NCBI GenBank assembly: GCA_019347575.1 | Contig: JAHWKY010000004.1 | Span: 62,001 to 126,000 of the forward strand | Length of the DNA: 64,000 nucleotides | Reading direction: 5' to 3' | From: Actinomycetota bacterium | Lineage (GTDB): Bacteria; Actinomycetota; Nitriliruptoria; Nitriliruptorales; Nitriliruptoraceae | Part shown: in pieces, positions 27,010-35,339 of the stretch | Layout of the letters: every line of letters starts with the position of its first letter | Position numbering within the stretch: position 1 is the stretch's first letter | The notes under the pieces: generated by a model | Databases searched by the model: none | Told to the model about the DNA's origin: nothing | Seen by the model: only the letters and a program-made list of their open reading frames with translations | Program-made: the position numbers and the translations under genes

Positions 27010-29355
27010 CTACCGCGCCCCACGGTGGCGTGCGCGTCGCACGACTTGACGTCCCGCACCCGCGATCCGTTCCGCCGGTAGCCGCACCGGCGATGCCAGG
27101 CGTGTACTCGTCGGGACCGATCGGGTCAGCTCCGCGACGAGGTCGTGGCCGAGCCGTTCCGATTCCTCGCCGGCGTCCGCTCCCAGCTCACCCCCGAACG
27201 CGGCCGCCTGCGCCAACTCGGCGAAGCGCCCCGCCGCTGCGCTGTCGGTGCGTCCGTCGTCGCTCCACCGTCGAGCCACGTCGCGCGCGGTCTCGTGCGG
27301 CCGTCGCCCGACGCCGACCCGCGCCGCGCTCGAGTACACGCGGCGCTGCGCTGCCAACACGCGGTCGGGAAGGTCCAGATCGGGTCGGTGCAGCCGTTCC
27401 CGGTACCGGCGCACAGCGATGGCCGCCAGCCCGACCCCGATGAGCATCAGCAGGACGAGGGGAGCATCGATGCGCCCGGCCTCCGCGCCGTCACCGGGGC
27501 CCAGGGGGGCGTCGAGCGGCCGGCCATCCGGGCCCAGGGGCTCGGGCCCAGCCAGGTCCTCTCGCGGATCGGGCTGCTCGCCCAGCTCCGGCGCGTCCCC
27601 ACCGAGGCTGGTGCGCTCGGCGATGGTGAGCAACGGGTCGAGATTCTCTTCGGTGGGAGGCTGCACGAGTCCGTCGCTGCGCGGGGTCGGATCGAACTTG
27701 AGCCACCCGTACCCCGGCGCCAGAACCTCGACCCACGCGTGGGCGTCATCGGTCGAGATGACGTAGGTGCGGATGGGGCGGCCGCTGCCGGGATCGACGA
27801 TGTCCTCTTCGATGTCGGCGGTGACGTCGGTTCCGGATAGGAAGCCCACCGCGACGCGTGCCGGGACGCCGGTCGCGCGCAACATGACGGCCATCGCGGT
27901 GGCGTAGTACTCGCAGTACCCGGTCCGGTCCTCGAGCACGAAGCGTTCGAGCGCTCCCGATCCGCGCAGTGGCTCGACGTCGGTCGTGTAGGTGAACGGC
28001 GATCCGTCTTCGATGAAGTAGTTCTGCAGTGCGAACGCCTTCTCGATCGGTGTGGCCGCCCCGCGTTCGACGTAGATCTGCTCGGCGAGGACCCCCAGCT
28101 GCTCGTACGCAGCCGGGAGCTGGAGGTGCTCGGCGAGCGCTCCGGGGTCGATCACGAGGTCGCGGACGTCGTCGGGGTCGGGTTGTGGCAGCGCGGAGAT
28201 CACGCCGTACTCGAACCCCTCGACGATCCCGGTCACGAGTCGGCCGGCCAGCTCGTTGTCGGTGAGCTCGGCGCTGGCCACGAAGCCGCCGTCGGTGGAG
28301 TAGACCATCTGGCCCCGCGCTGGTCCGGTGACGCGCAACGGCTGGTAAGGGACGGGCGCGAAGATGTTCTCGAGGTCGAGCACGCGGATCTGCGCCCGTG
28401 CCTCGACGGCCCGCTGGATCGGAACCTCAGGAGGCAGGTCGGCGTCGGCGCGGTAGAGCTGCTCGTCGTTTGGGCGGAAGCTCGTCGATCCGGATGGGCC
28501 GAGGCGCCAAGTCGTCCCGTCGAACGAGTCGAGGGCCGCGAGCCGGTAGTACATGCGCCGGTCGCTTCGCACCTCGAGCACGTCGCGAGGTTCGGGCAGT
28601 TGCAGCCGGTCACCCACGTCCACGATCGGTTGATAGCCACGCGGATCGGTGCCCGCGCCGACGTCGTACCACGGCGGCTCCTGGTACCCCGGCAGCATCG
28701 CTGGCGCCATCGCGGCGACGGCGAGCGCTACACCGCCCACCGCCATACCGGCCGAGGTGAGCCGTTGCGCGGGACGATCGCGGGACCACCCGACGACGTC
28801 GGCGTCGGGCTCGAGCAGCAGCACGAGGGCGGCACCCGCGAGGAAGGGCAGCGCCTGCGGCCACGTGCGCCCCGGTGGCAGCGGTACCGCCAGTGGCACT
28901 GCCCATAGCACGGCAGGCGGCAGCAGGCTCAAGCCGGGGCGTCGGAACCGCACCAGCAGTTCGTGGGCGGCGAACGTGACCCACCAGGCGGCCCCCGTCA
29001 CGATCACCAGCAGGCCCGGGAGCACCTCGGTGGGCGCCTCCGCTTCACGGAAGGCTCGCACCCCTTCGACGAGCAGGTCGCGGTAGGCAGCGAAGCTGGC
29101 GGTACCGGGGAACAGACCCTCGGTCTCGACGTGCGTGATGTACGAGAACGTGATGAACCCGACGAGGGACGCGATGGTGCTGGTGACGGGGCCCGCCCCG
29201 AGCCTCCGGATCGCCATCGCGAGCGCCAGGGCTAGCGCGATCGACACGAGCGTGGGTCCCTGCCACGAGCCGTCGGCGAACACTCGGGCGAACACCGTGA
29301 TCGCTCCGACCATCACGGCCCCGACCGCAGCACCGAGGACCAGATCCCGTCTCAC
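27010..29355 (-). CDS. Membrane transglutaminase-like protein (TgpA type)
   Basis: A 781-residue membrane protein. GTG 29355 is chosen: it overlaps the DUF58 stop as GTGA and has GGAGGAGG nine bases upstream. The N-terminal quarter has about six membrane helices. An extracytoplasmic region follows with a transglutaminase-like core: Cys481 in RTGYCEYYATAMAVMLRATG, His539 in DDAHAWVEV and Asp555 in WLKFDPTP form the triad. A last helix (APLVLLMLIGVGLAAIAV) and a cytoplasmic DUF4129-like tail end the protein. The order moxR-DUF58-TgpA is a conserved operon, likely an envelope-protein processing system. Confidence 0.92.
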   Translation of the reverse strand: MRRDLVLGAAVGAVMVGAITVFARVFADGSWQGPTLVSIALALALAMAIRRLGAGPVTSTIASLVGFITFSYITHVETEGLFPGTASFAAYRDLLVEGVRAFREAEAPTEVLPGLLVIVTGAAWWVTFAAHELLVRFRRPGLSLLPPAVLWAVPLAVPLPPGRTWPQALPFLAGAALVLLLEPDADVVGWSRDRPAQRLTSAGMAVGGVALAVAAMAPAMLPGYQEPPWYDVGAGTDPRGYQPIVDVGDRLQLPEPRDVLEVRSDRRMYYRLAALDSFDGTTWRLGPSGSTSFRPNDEQLYRADADLPPEVPIQRAVEARAQIRVLDLENIFAPVPYQPLRVTGPARGQMVYSTDGGFVASAELTDNELAGRLVTGIVEGFEYGVISALPQPDPDDVRDLVIDPGALAEHLQLPAAYEQLGVLAEQIYVERGAATPIEKAFALQNYFIEDGSPFTYTTDVEPLRGSGALERFVLEDRTGYCEYYATAMAVMLRATGVPARVAVGFLSGTDVTADIEEDIVDPGSGRPIRTYVISTDDAHAWVEVLAPGYGWLKFDPTPRSDGLVQPPTEENLDPLLTIAERTSLGGDAPELGEQPDPREDLAGPEPLGPDGRPLDAPLGPGDGAEAGRIDAPLVLLMLIGVGLAAIAVRRYRERLHRPDLDLPDRVLAAQRRVYSSAARVGVGRRPHETARDVARRWSDDGRTDSAAAGRFAELAQAAAFGGELGADAGEESERLGHDLVAELTRSVPTSTRLASPVRLPAERIAGAGRQVVRRARHRGAR

Positions 29356-30605
29356 GCAGGTCCTCCTCCCGTACGTGCCAGCGGGGCCGGACGCGCCCGG
29401 CGGTGGACGACGAGCTCGCGCCACCGCTCGTCGAGCCGGTCGCCCTGGCGTAGCACCGTGACGCGCCAGCCCGCGGCCCGCAGCGCTTCGGTCGTCCGCG
29501 CAGGGTCCGGAGCGGCCCCGCGCCGACGCCCGAAGGTGCCGGCATCGAGCAGCACCGCCAGCCGCGTCGCGAAGCCACGCCCCGCGCGCACCATCGCACC
29601 CAGTTCCGCAGCGTCGGGTACAGGAACGATCGACACGAGCACACCGTTCCCGATGAGCCCGTGCGAGACCTGCAACCACAGCGGTACGAGCGTCTCGGCG
29701 TCCAGCGGCTCGATCACCGCGAGCCGGTCGAGCGTGACCTCCCACGGCTGCCACGGCGGTGGACGACGCACGGGCTCGGTCACGAGGCGGACCGAGTAGG
29801 TGCGCGAGCTGAGGTGGTAGGTCACGCTCGCAGCGCAGGCCACCGCGAGCTCGAACGACGAGGTCGGACCGTGCCCGGCGTGCACGTCCCGTCGCGTATC
29901 GAGGATGACGGTCGCCTCCGGCTGCTGCGGTGCCTCGTCCTGGCGCACCATCAGCTTCCCGCGGTGCGCCGTGGTGCGCCAATGGACCTTCCGCAGATCA
30001 TCGCCGCGGACGTACTCGCGGACCCCGGCGAACTCGTCACCGGCCGCCATCGGTCGCGGCTTCGCATCGCCACCCGCTCCGTGATGGCCCCCGAGCGGGA
30101 TCCCCGATGGGAGGTGCCAGACGGGCGGGTAGATCGTGACGTGGTCGACGCTGCCGTGCCGCAGCGTCCGCACGGCGACGCCGAACGGGTCGCGCAGGCT
30201 GACCGTCAGCGGTCCGATCGGGAACCGTCCTCGCTGGCGCGCCGCGAGGCGGTAGTGGACCGCCACGCCTCGTCCGGGCATCAGCGGCGACAGGATGAAG
30301 CGACCGCCATCCGTGATCGTCGCCGGAACGCGGTCATCGACCTGGAGCGTCGCGGTCGGCAGGTGGCCCACGTTGCGCAGGTCGATACGCACGGAGCCGG
30401 TGGCGTCGTAGAACAGACGGTGGGGGTGGACGCGACGGTGGACGTCAAGCCGAGCCGACGCGAGCCGGGTGAAGACGACCGCGACCACGATCAGGACGAG
30501 CACCGCCACGGCCGCCATTGCGACCTCGGCGACACCGAACATCCGGCTCACGAGCCACAGCACCACCGCAGCAACCACGAGCCCCTTGCCGCGGTCGGTG
30601 AGCAC
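29352..30605 (-). CDS. DUF58 (von Willebrand-like) membrane protein
   Basis: A 417-residue protein with two N-terminal helices (GLVVAAVVLWLVSRMFG and VAVLVLIVVAVVF), a beta-rich region and the DUF58 core: GDEFAGVREYVRGDDLRKVHWRTTAHRGKLMVR (residues about 200-232), with ATVILDTRRDVHAG as the start of a vWA-like fold. GTG 30605 lies seven bases after the moxR stop, and the gene ends in a 4-base overlap with the transglutaminase gene. By family it is the partner of the MoxR ATPase, possibly linking it to the membrane transglutaminase. Confidence 0.92.
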   Translation of the reverse strand: MLTDRGKGLVVAAVVLWLVSRMFGVAEVAMAAVAVLVLIVVAVVFTRLASARLDVHRRVHPHRLFYDATGSVRIDLRNVGHLPTATLQVDDRVPATITDGGRFILSPLMPGRGVAVHYRLAARQRGRFPIGPLTVSLRDPFGVAVRTLRHGSVDHVTIYPPVWHLPSGIPLGGHHGAGGDAKPRPMAAGDEFAGVREYVRGDDLRKVHWRTTAHRGKLMVRQDEAPQQPEATVILDTRRDVHAGHGPTSSFELAVACAASVTYHLSSRTYSVRLVTEPVRRPPPWQPWEVTLDRLAVIEPLDAETLVPLWLQVSHGLIGNGVLVSIVPVPDAAELGAMVRAGRGFATRLAVLLDAGTFGRRRGAAPDPARTTEALRAAGWRVTVLRQGDRLDERWRELVVHRRARPAPLARTGGGPA

Positions 30606-30612
30606 GGCCGGC

Positions 30613-31608
30613 CTACTCCGTCGGGGCGGGGACGCCCGCCACGACATCGTCGATCACGTCGACCGGCTCCCGTCCGTTGAGCTGTGCCTCGGGACGGAGG
30701 ATCAGCCGGTGGGGGAGCAGATGCGGTGCGAGATCCTTGATGTCGTCAGGGACGACGTAGTCGCGTCCGCGTATCGCCGCCATCGCACGGCTCGCCCGCA
30801 GCATCATCAGGGATGCGCGAGGCGAGACACCCAGCTCGGCATCCTCGTGGTGGCGCGTCGCGCGGCACAGCGCCACGATGTAGCGCTGGACGACGTCGGC
30901 GACGTGGACCTCGCGGACGACGTGGATCGCCTCCGCCACGGTCGACGCGTCGGTCACCGCCCCGAGCGTCTCGATCCGGTCCTCGGCCCCGTGTGTCGCG
31001 AGGATCGCGAGCTCGCCCTCGACGTCCGGGTAGCCGATCGACAGCCGCAGCATGAAACGGTCGCGCTGGGCCTCCGGGAGCGCGTACGTGCCCTCGAGCT
31101 CGATGGGGTTCTGGGTCGCCATGACCATGAACGGCACGCCGAGCTCGTAGGTGATCCCGTCGATCGTGACGGTCCGCTCCTGCATCGCCTCGAGGAGCGC
31201 CGACTGCGTCTTGGGGCCAGCACGGTTGATCTCGTCGCCGACCACGATGTTCGCGAAGATCGGTCCTGGCTTGAACTCGAACTCACCCGTGTCCGGCGAG
31301 TACACGGTCACACCGGTCACGTCCGATGGCAGCAGGTCGGGCGTGAACTGGATGCGCTGCACGGAGCAGTCGATCGAGCGGGCCAGTGCCTTCGCGAGCA
31401 GGGTCTTGCCGACACCCGGGACGTCCTCGATGAGCAGGTGTCCCTCGGCGAGCAACGCTACGAGGGCGAGATCGATGGGGTCGGGCTTGCCCTCCACGAC
31501 GCTCGCGACGTTGCCGCGGATGTCGTCGAGCGTCCCGAGCGCGCTGGCGAGGTCAGGGCGACGACGGCGTGTCGCGATCCGCGCCCCGGTTGCCTTCGTC
31601 CTCGCCAC
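30613..31608 (-). CDS. moxR: MoxR-family AAA+ ATPase
   Basis: A 331-residue AAA+ chaperone-like ATPase. Walker A is in LIEDVPGVGKTLLAKALARS, Walker B in IVVGDEINRAGPKTQSALLEAMQE, and MATQNPIELEGTYALPEAQRDRF contains sensor 1 and the arginine finger region. The start GTG 31608 has GGAG six bases upstream. First gene of the moxR-DUF58-TgpA operon. A hairpin repeat lies 110 bases upstream on the same strand. Confidence 0.95.
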   Translation of the reverse strand: MARTKATGARIATRRRRPDLASALGTLDDIRGNVASVVEGKPDPIDLALVALLAEGHLLIEDVPGVGKTLLAKALARSIDCSVQRIQFTPDLLPSDVTGVTVYSPDTGEFEFKPGPIFANIVVGDEINRAGPKTQSALLEAMQERTVTIDGITYELGVPFMVMATQNPIELEGTYALPEAQRDRFMLRLSIGYPDVEGELAILATHGAEDRIETLGAVTDASTVAEAIHVVREVHVADVVQRYIVALCRATRHHEDAELGVSPRASLMMLRASRAMAAIRGRDYVVPDDIKDLAPHLLPHRLILRPEAQLNGREPVDVIDDVVAGVPAPTE

Positions 31609-31717
31609 CCGTCACTCCATGCCATCGCGGACGGCACAAGGTACCGCGGTCGGCACGGTGCGGACCCGGGGAACGCTCGGGCCGCCCCGGGCGTCGGGGC
31701 AGCCGGGCGGTCGAGTC

Positions 31718-31743
31718 GTGCTACCGCTTCGCTGCTTGAGCAC
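31718..31743 (-). repeat. 26-nt dispersed hairpin repeat
   Basis: Same family as at 7092. It reads forward on the minus strand, starting at the base directly after the stop codon of the zinc-ribbon gene (31746-31744) and 110 bases before moxR. Ends GTGCT/AGCAC are intact. Confidence 0.85.
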
Positions 31744-32004
31744 TCAGGTGTGCACGCGCTCCGAGAAGGCGCCGAGCTGACCGCCGATTGGCTCCTCGTC
31801 GGGCAGGATGATGGTCTTGAAGTCGTGGTCGTCCCACGGCGAAGCCTCGCCGATGGACGCGAACAGCTCGTCCGCGCACGGACGGCACAGCACCCACCGC
31901 TTCGCGACCTGCACGTCGACCCCGCGGGGATCGGTGGCCTCGGTCGAGATCACCACCCGTGCGGTCGCCAGCGTGCGGTCGCAAGCATCACAGTCGAACT
32001 TCAC
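31744..32004 (-). CDS. Small zinc-ribbon protein
   Basis: An 86-residue protein with two Cys pairs: FDCDACDRT at residues 3-11 and VLCRPCADELF near 43-53, a typical treble-clef or ribbon zinc site. The remainder is acidic. GTG 32004 has a strong ribosome binding site (AGGAGG five bases upstream). The promoter is TTGACA-16-TACCGT, read on the minus strand at 32094-32067, and overlaps an inverted repeat. Function unknown; it may be a regulatory adaptor. Confidence 0.75.
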   Translation of the reverse strand: MKFDCDACDRTLATARVVISTEATDPRGVDVQVAKRWVLCRPCADELFASIGEASPWDDHDFKTIILPDEEPIGGQLGAFSERVHT

Positions 32005-32066
32005 GGATCCTCCTGTACGCGGGTTCGGTCGGTCCCGTCCGACGTGTGTTCCGATGTCTCACGAGG

Positions 32067-32095
32067 ACGGTATCGACGTTGACGTCGATGTCAAC
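32067..32095 (-). promoter_or_regulatory. Promoter and palindromic operator of the zinc-ribbon gene
   Basis: On the minus strand TTGACA (32094-32089) and TACCGT (32072-32067), 16 bases apart. The perfect inverted repeat GTTGAC-GTCGAT-GTCAAC at 32078-32095 covers the -35 element. A TetR-type regulator is encoded divergently 150 bases away and is the natural candidate to bind it. Confidence 0.65.
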
Positions 32096-32244
32096 TCGAG
32101 GTCCCTCAGGGCCGCCCCCCCGATCTCGGCGTTACCCTGGCGAGCGGCGGGTGCGACAGGCTCGACGGACGTTCCCAACATGGTGCGCCGGTCGGGCGTG
32201 CCGGAGCGCCAGGCACCGTCGGGTGATCACCCGCATCCGTACAC

Positions 32245-32856
32245 GTGGAGACGAGGGGCGCGGTGGGGGAGCGAGGCGGTCGAGCCCAGGACACCGCGGA
32301 ACGGTTGCGCGACGCCGCGAAGGAGGCGTTCGACGAGCTCGGCTACAGCGCCGCCCGGGTCGAGGACGTCGTCAGCCGCGCGGGCGTGAGCCACGGCACC
32401 TTCTACACCTACTACCCCAACAAGGCGGCCATCCTCGAGGCCCTCGTGCGCGACACCGCATCCCGTCTCGAGGCGGTGGCCTCGGCGTCCTGGGAGGGGC
32501 CCGATGTCCACGCGGCGGTACGAGCCGTCATCGGCAAGTTCCTCGAGGTGTTCGCGGAGGAGGCCGACGTGGTGGCGTTCTGGCGCGAGGCGGCAGCCAC
32601 CGACGCGTCGTTCCGTGACCTGCTCCGCGAGGTGCGAGCGGGCTACGTCGAACGTGTCGCCGAGCAGCTCGCGCCGCTGACGTCGCGCGACATCGACGCG
32701 ACGGTCGCGGCCAGCGCCCTGGTCGCCATGGTCGAGGGTTACGCGGTGGAACGCTACGCGACCGCCACCTCCGTCGAGCGGCTCGCCGCGGTACGCACCC
32801 TCGCGGCGCTGTGGTACGGCGGCCTGACCGAGCTCGGCGGTGGCCCTGGACGCTGA
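32245..32856 (+). CDS. TetR-family transcriptional regulator
   Basis: A 203-residue one-component repressor. The helix-turn-helix is RVEDVVSRAGVSHGTFYTYY with the usual PNKAAILEALV continuation (about residues 38-68). The C-terminal ligand domain is helical (VHAAVRAVIGKFLEVFAEEADVVAFWREAA). The ligand cannot be inferred. GTG 32245 or GTG 32263 may start it; neither has a strong ribosome binding site. The divergent palindrome at 32078-32095 is its probable operator. It slightly precedes the HNH gene on the same strand. Confidence 0.9.
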   Translation: METRGAVGERGGRAQDTAERLRDAAKEAFDELGYSAARVEDVVSRAGVSHGTFYTYYPNKAAILEALVRDTASRLEAVASASWEGPDVHAAVRAVIGKFLEVFAEEADVVAFWREAAATDASFRDLLREVRAGYVERVAEQLAPLTSRDIDATVAASALVAMVEGYAVERYATATSVERLAAVRTLAALWYGGLTELGGGPGR

Positions 32857-32908
32857 CGGGTGCGTCGCGGGGCGTACACTCCGCACCTCCAAGGCGACCG
32901 GACGACCG

Positions 32909-33523
32909 ATGCGTCGAAGGGGTGGTGACGAGGACGCCGGCGGCGGTCCTGCGACCGCGCCGCGCCCAACCATCAGCCTGCCGGTGCTCGTCCTCAACGC
33001 CTCGATGGAACCGCTGTCGATCGTTCCCACCCGCCGTGCGGTGGTCCTGACGCTGGCCCAGAAGGCCGAGGTGATGCACGAGGACGGGCGCTGGTTGCGC
33101 TCGGAGTCGCTGCGTCTGCGCGCCCCGACTGTGGTCCGTCTGCAGCGGCAGGTGCGCGTCCCGGTGCGGCGTCGAGCCGGCCTCTCGCGTCGTGCGGTGC
33201 TGCTGCGCGACGGCCAGCGGTGTCAGTACTGCGGTGGCACCGCCGAGGACGTCGATCACGTCGTGCCGCGGTCGCGGGGTGGCGCGCACGCGTGGGAGAA
33301 CGTGGTCGCGGCGTGCCGCCGCTGCAACTCCCACAAGCAGGATCGCACGCCCCGCGAGGCCGGGCTGCGACTCGCCCGCGAGCCGGCCGCGCCGCCGTCG
33401 GCGTTCTGGCTGCTCGCGCGGGTCGGCGAGCTCGACGAGGCGTGGCGTGGCTACCTCGCGCCCTACCTCGGGGCGCGCTGGACCCCCGTGCTCGACCTGC
33501 TCCCGCTGATCGACCGTCGCTGA
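32909..33523 (+). CDS. HNH endonuclease family protein
   Basis: About 204 residues from ATG 32909 (a GTG at 32840 inside the TetR gene is a longer option). The N-terminal part begins LPVLVLNASMEPLSIVPTRR, the usual opening of this actinobacterial HNH family. The nuclease motif is complete: CQYCGG, then VDHVVPRSRGG, then N in AWENVVAACRRCNSHKQDRTP, giving two CxxC zinc pairs and the His-Asn-His catalytic set. Such stand-alone genes are common housekeeping neighbours of dcw clusters; their target is unknown. A TACACT at 32874-32879 may be its -10 element. Confidence 0.88.
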   Translation: MRRRGGDEDAGGGPATAPRPTISLPVLVLNASMEPLSIVPTRRAVVLTLAQKAEVMHEDGRWLRSESLRLRAPTVVRLQRQVRVPVRRRAGLSRRAVLLRDGQRCQYCGGTAEDVDHVVPRSRGGAHAWENVVAACRRCNSHKQDRTPREAGLRLAREPAAPPSAFWLLARVGELDEAWRGYLAPYLGARWTPVLDLLPLIDRR

Positions 33524-33650
33524 CGGAGCCTGTCTTCAACTTCGCTCCACCGTCGCTGACGCGCCGGACGGAGCCTGTCTTCAACTTCGCTCCACCGTCG
33601 CTGACGCGCCGGACGGAGCCTGGCCTCCACTTCGCTCCACCACCAGCGTC
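33523..33650. repeat. 45-bp tandem repeat between HNH and mraZ
   Basis: Units at 33523-33567 and 33568-33612 are identical in nearly all positions; a third diverged unit begins at 33613 and fades near 33650. Each contains GGAGC ... CTTCGCTCC, a 24-nt hairpin with a 5-bp stem and a 14-base loop. The last bases of the HNH gene (CGTCGCTGAC) match the end of the unit, so the array appears to have grown from the gene's stop codon. Confidence 0.85.
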
Positions 33651-33815
33651 GCGAAGCGAGGCACCGTGCGGTCACCGCTCTGACGTGACAGTAGACGCGC
33701 GTTGCTCGCTCGGTGGAGGCGCCACGGTGGGGCGTGGTGGGGGCATCCGCGGACGCGCGAGATCGAGGGTGACTGGCCCGTTCGGGCGGTATCTGGCCGC
33801 TTCCGGCACCGTACG
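33651..33815. other. Gap between tandem repeat and mraZ promoter
   Basis: No coding frame with family similarity is seen. It contains GAAGCGAGGCACCGTGC near 33655 (resembling part of the dispersed hairpin) and two TGGGG words five bases apart within 33725-33745. These could be distant MraZ sites but are not in phase with the main operator. Confidence 0.4.
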
Positions 33816-33858
33816 TTGACGTTCGGAGTGGAGTGGCGTAATGTGGCGCGTGGTGGAG
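33816..33858 (+). promoter_or_regulatory. dcw promoter with MraZ-type operator
   Basis: TTGACG at 33816-33821, a 17-base spacer and TAATGT at 33839-33844 make the best sigma-70-like promoter in the window. Four pentamers spaced by exactly five bases overlie it: CGGAG (33824), TGGCG (33834), TGGCG (33844) and TGGAG (33854). MraZ of E. coli binds TGGGN direct repeats with the same 10-bp period in its own promoter, so this is very probably the autoregulatory site. Confidence 0.85.
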
Positions 33859-33939
33859 GACATCGGTCCGCAGTGGCCCCCGGGTGGGGGCGACGGGACG
33901 GGACCGGGCTCCACGGCAGGCGGAGTCCTCGGAGCAGCG

Positions 33940-34374
33940 TTGTTCACGGGCGAGCACCAGCACACGCTGGACGCGAAGGGTCGGGTCATCCTCCCGGCCC
34001 GCTTCCGTGACCGCCTCGCGAGCGGGCTCTACGTCGCGCCGGGCCAGGACCGCTGCGTGGACGTCTACCCCGTCGGGGTCTTCGAGAAGCGCGTCGAGCA
34101 CCTGCGCTCGCTGCCGCGCGAGCACGGTGGTGCCCGCGGCTACCTGCGGGTGTTCCTCGCCGGGGCGCAGCAGGAGACCCCCGACGGCCAGGGCCGGGTG
34201 ACCCTCCCATCCCGGCTCCGGGAGTACGCCGGCCTCGAACGTGACCTCACGGTCGTCGGCAGCGACGACAAGATCGAGATCTGGGACCGCGAGACGTGGG
34301 AGGCCTACCGCGCCGCAGCGGAGGAGGCGTTCGCCACCCTCGACGTGCCGTTCGACTTCGGGACGGGTCGATGA
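33940..34374 (+). CDS. mraZ: Transcriptional regulator MraZ
   Basis: AbrB-like DNA-binding protein that represses the dcw cluster. From TTG 33940 it has 144 residues, the normal length (about 143), and begins with the family start FTGEHQHTLDAKGRVILPAR; the second AbrB half is TPDGQGRVTLPSRLREYAGL. GGAG lies five bases before this TTG. The frame is open from ATG 33841, but that codon is part of the -10 box and cannot be on the transcript; GTG 33850, which would sit at the transcription start, would give a leaderless 174-residue form. It overlaps rsmH as ATGA. Confidence 0.92.
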   Translation: MFTGEHQHTLDAKGRVILPARFRDRLASGLYVAPGQDRCVDVYPVGVFEKRVEHLRSLPREHGGARGYLRVFLAGAQQETPDGQGRVTLPSRLREYAGLERDLTVVGSDDKIEIWDRETWEAYRAAAEEAFATLDVPFDFGTGR

Positions 34375-35339
34375 CGGTGATGACCCGCCCCGATGCACCT
34401 CACGTCCCGGTCCTGCTCGATCGGGTGGTGGACCTGCTGCGGGAGGCCCCCGACGGGGCCGTGGTGGATGCCACCCTGGGCGCAGCTGGGCACGCCGTCG
34501 CGGTCCTCGAGGCGCGCGCGCAGGCTGGCCGCACCACCCACCTCATCGGCATCGATCGCGACCCTGAGGCGCTGGCGCTCGCCCGCGAGCGGCTCGACCG
34601 GTCGTCGGCGCTGGCGCGTACCGACCTCGCCCAGGTGCGTTTCGACGCCTTCCCCGACATGCTGGACGATCTGGGCATCGACCGCGTCGCGGCCGTGCTG
34701 TTCGACCTCGGCATCTCGTCCATGCACGTGGACCGCCCGGAGCGCGGGTTCTCGTACCGTCACGAGGGGCCGCTGGACATGCGCATGGATCCCACCGGCG
34801 GCCGGTCCGCTGCTGATCTGGTCAACCACGCCGATGTGGCCGAGCTACGGCGGGTGATCCGCGAGTACGGGGAGGAGCGGTTCGCCGATCGGATCGCGCG
34901 CGCCATCGTCGCGGCGCGTCCGCTGCGATCGACCACCGCGCTCGCCGAGGTCGTGCGTGACGCCGTGCCCGCCGCGGCCAGGCGCACCGGCGGGCACCCC
35001 GCGACGCGCACCTTCCAGGCGTTGCGGATCGCCGTCAACGACGAACTGGAGGCGTTCTCCCGAGCGCTCCCGGCAGCGATCGACCGGCTGTTGCCAGGTG
35101 GGGTCGCGGTGGTGCTGTCGTACCACAGCCTGGAGGACCGCATCGCCAAGCGCGCCTTCGTCGAAGCGGCTCGCGGCTGCATCTGCCCCCCCGACCTGCC
35201 CGTCTGCGCCTGCGGTCGGGTGCCGCTGGTCGAGGTGCTGACCAAGCGCCCCGAGCGCCCCGGCCCCGAAGAGATCGCCACCAACCCCCGGGCCCGCGCC
35301 GCCCGTCTGCGCGCCGCCCGTCGGAAGGAACCGTCGTGA
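34371..35339 (+). CDS. rsmH: 16S rRNA m4C1402 methyltransferase RsmH
   Basis: SAM-dependent enzyme of 322 residues that methylates N4 of C1402 in the ribosomal P site. It starts at ATG 34371 inside the mraZ stop. Motifs: APHVPVLLDRVVDLL, DATLGAAGHAVAVLE (SAM loop, Gly-x-Gly slightly degenerate as GAAGH), LFDLGISSMHVDRPERGFSY, PLDMRMD, and late HPATRTFQALRIAVNDEL and VVLSYHSLEDRIAKRAF. Full length. Confidence 0.96.
   Translation: MTVMTRPDAPHVPVLLDRVVDLLREAPDGAVVDATLGAAGHAVAVLEARAQAGRTTHLIGIDRDPEALALARERLDRSSALARTDLAQVRFDAFPDMLDDLGIDRVAAVLFDLGISSMHVDRPERGFSYRHEGPLDMRMDPTGGRSAADLVNHADVAELRRVIREYGEERFADRIARAIVAARPLRSTTALAEVVRDAVPAAARRTGGHPATRTFQALRIAVNDELEAFSRALPAAIDRLLPGGVAVVLSYHSLEDRIAKRAFVEAARGCICPPDLPVCACGRVPLVEVLTKRPERPGPEEIATNPRARAARLRAARRKEPS

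Noticed and set aside
27010-29982. Longer transglutaminase gene starting at 29982
   Set aside because: The extra 209 codons lie in the DUF58 gene and are low-complexity; GTG 29355 has a strong ribosome binding site.
33841-33939. N-terminal MraZ extension from ATG 33841
   Set aside because: ATG is in the -10 box; the extension is Gly/Pro-rich and absent from the family.
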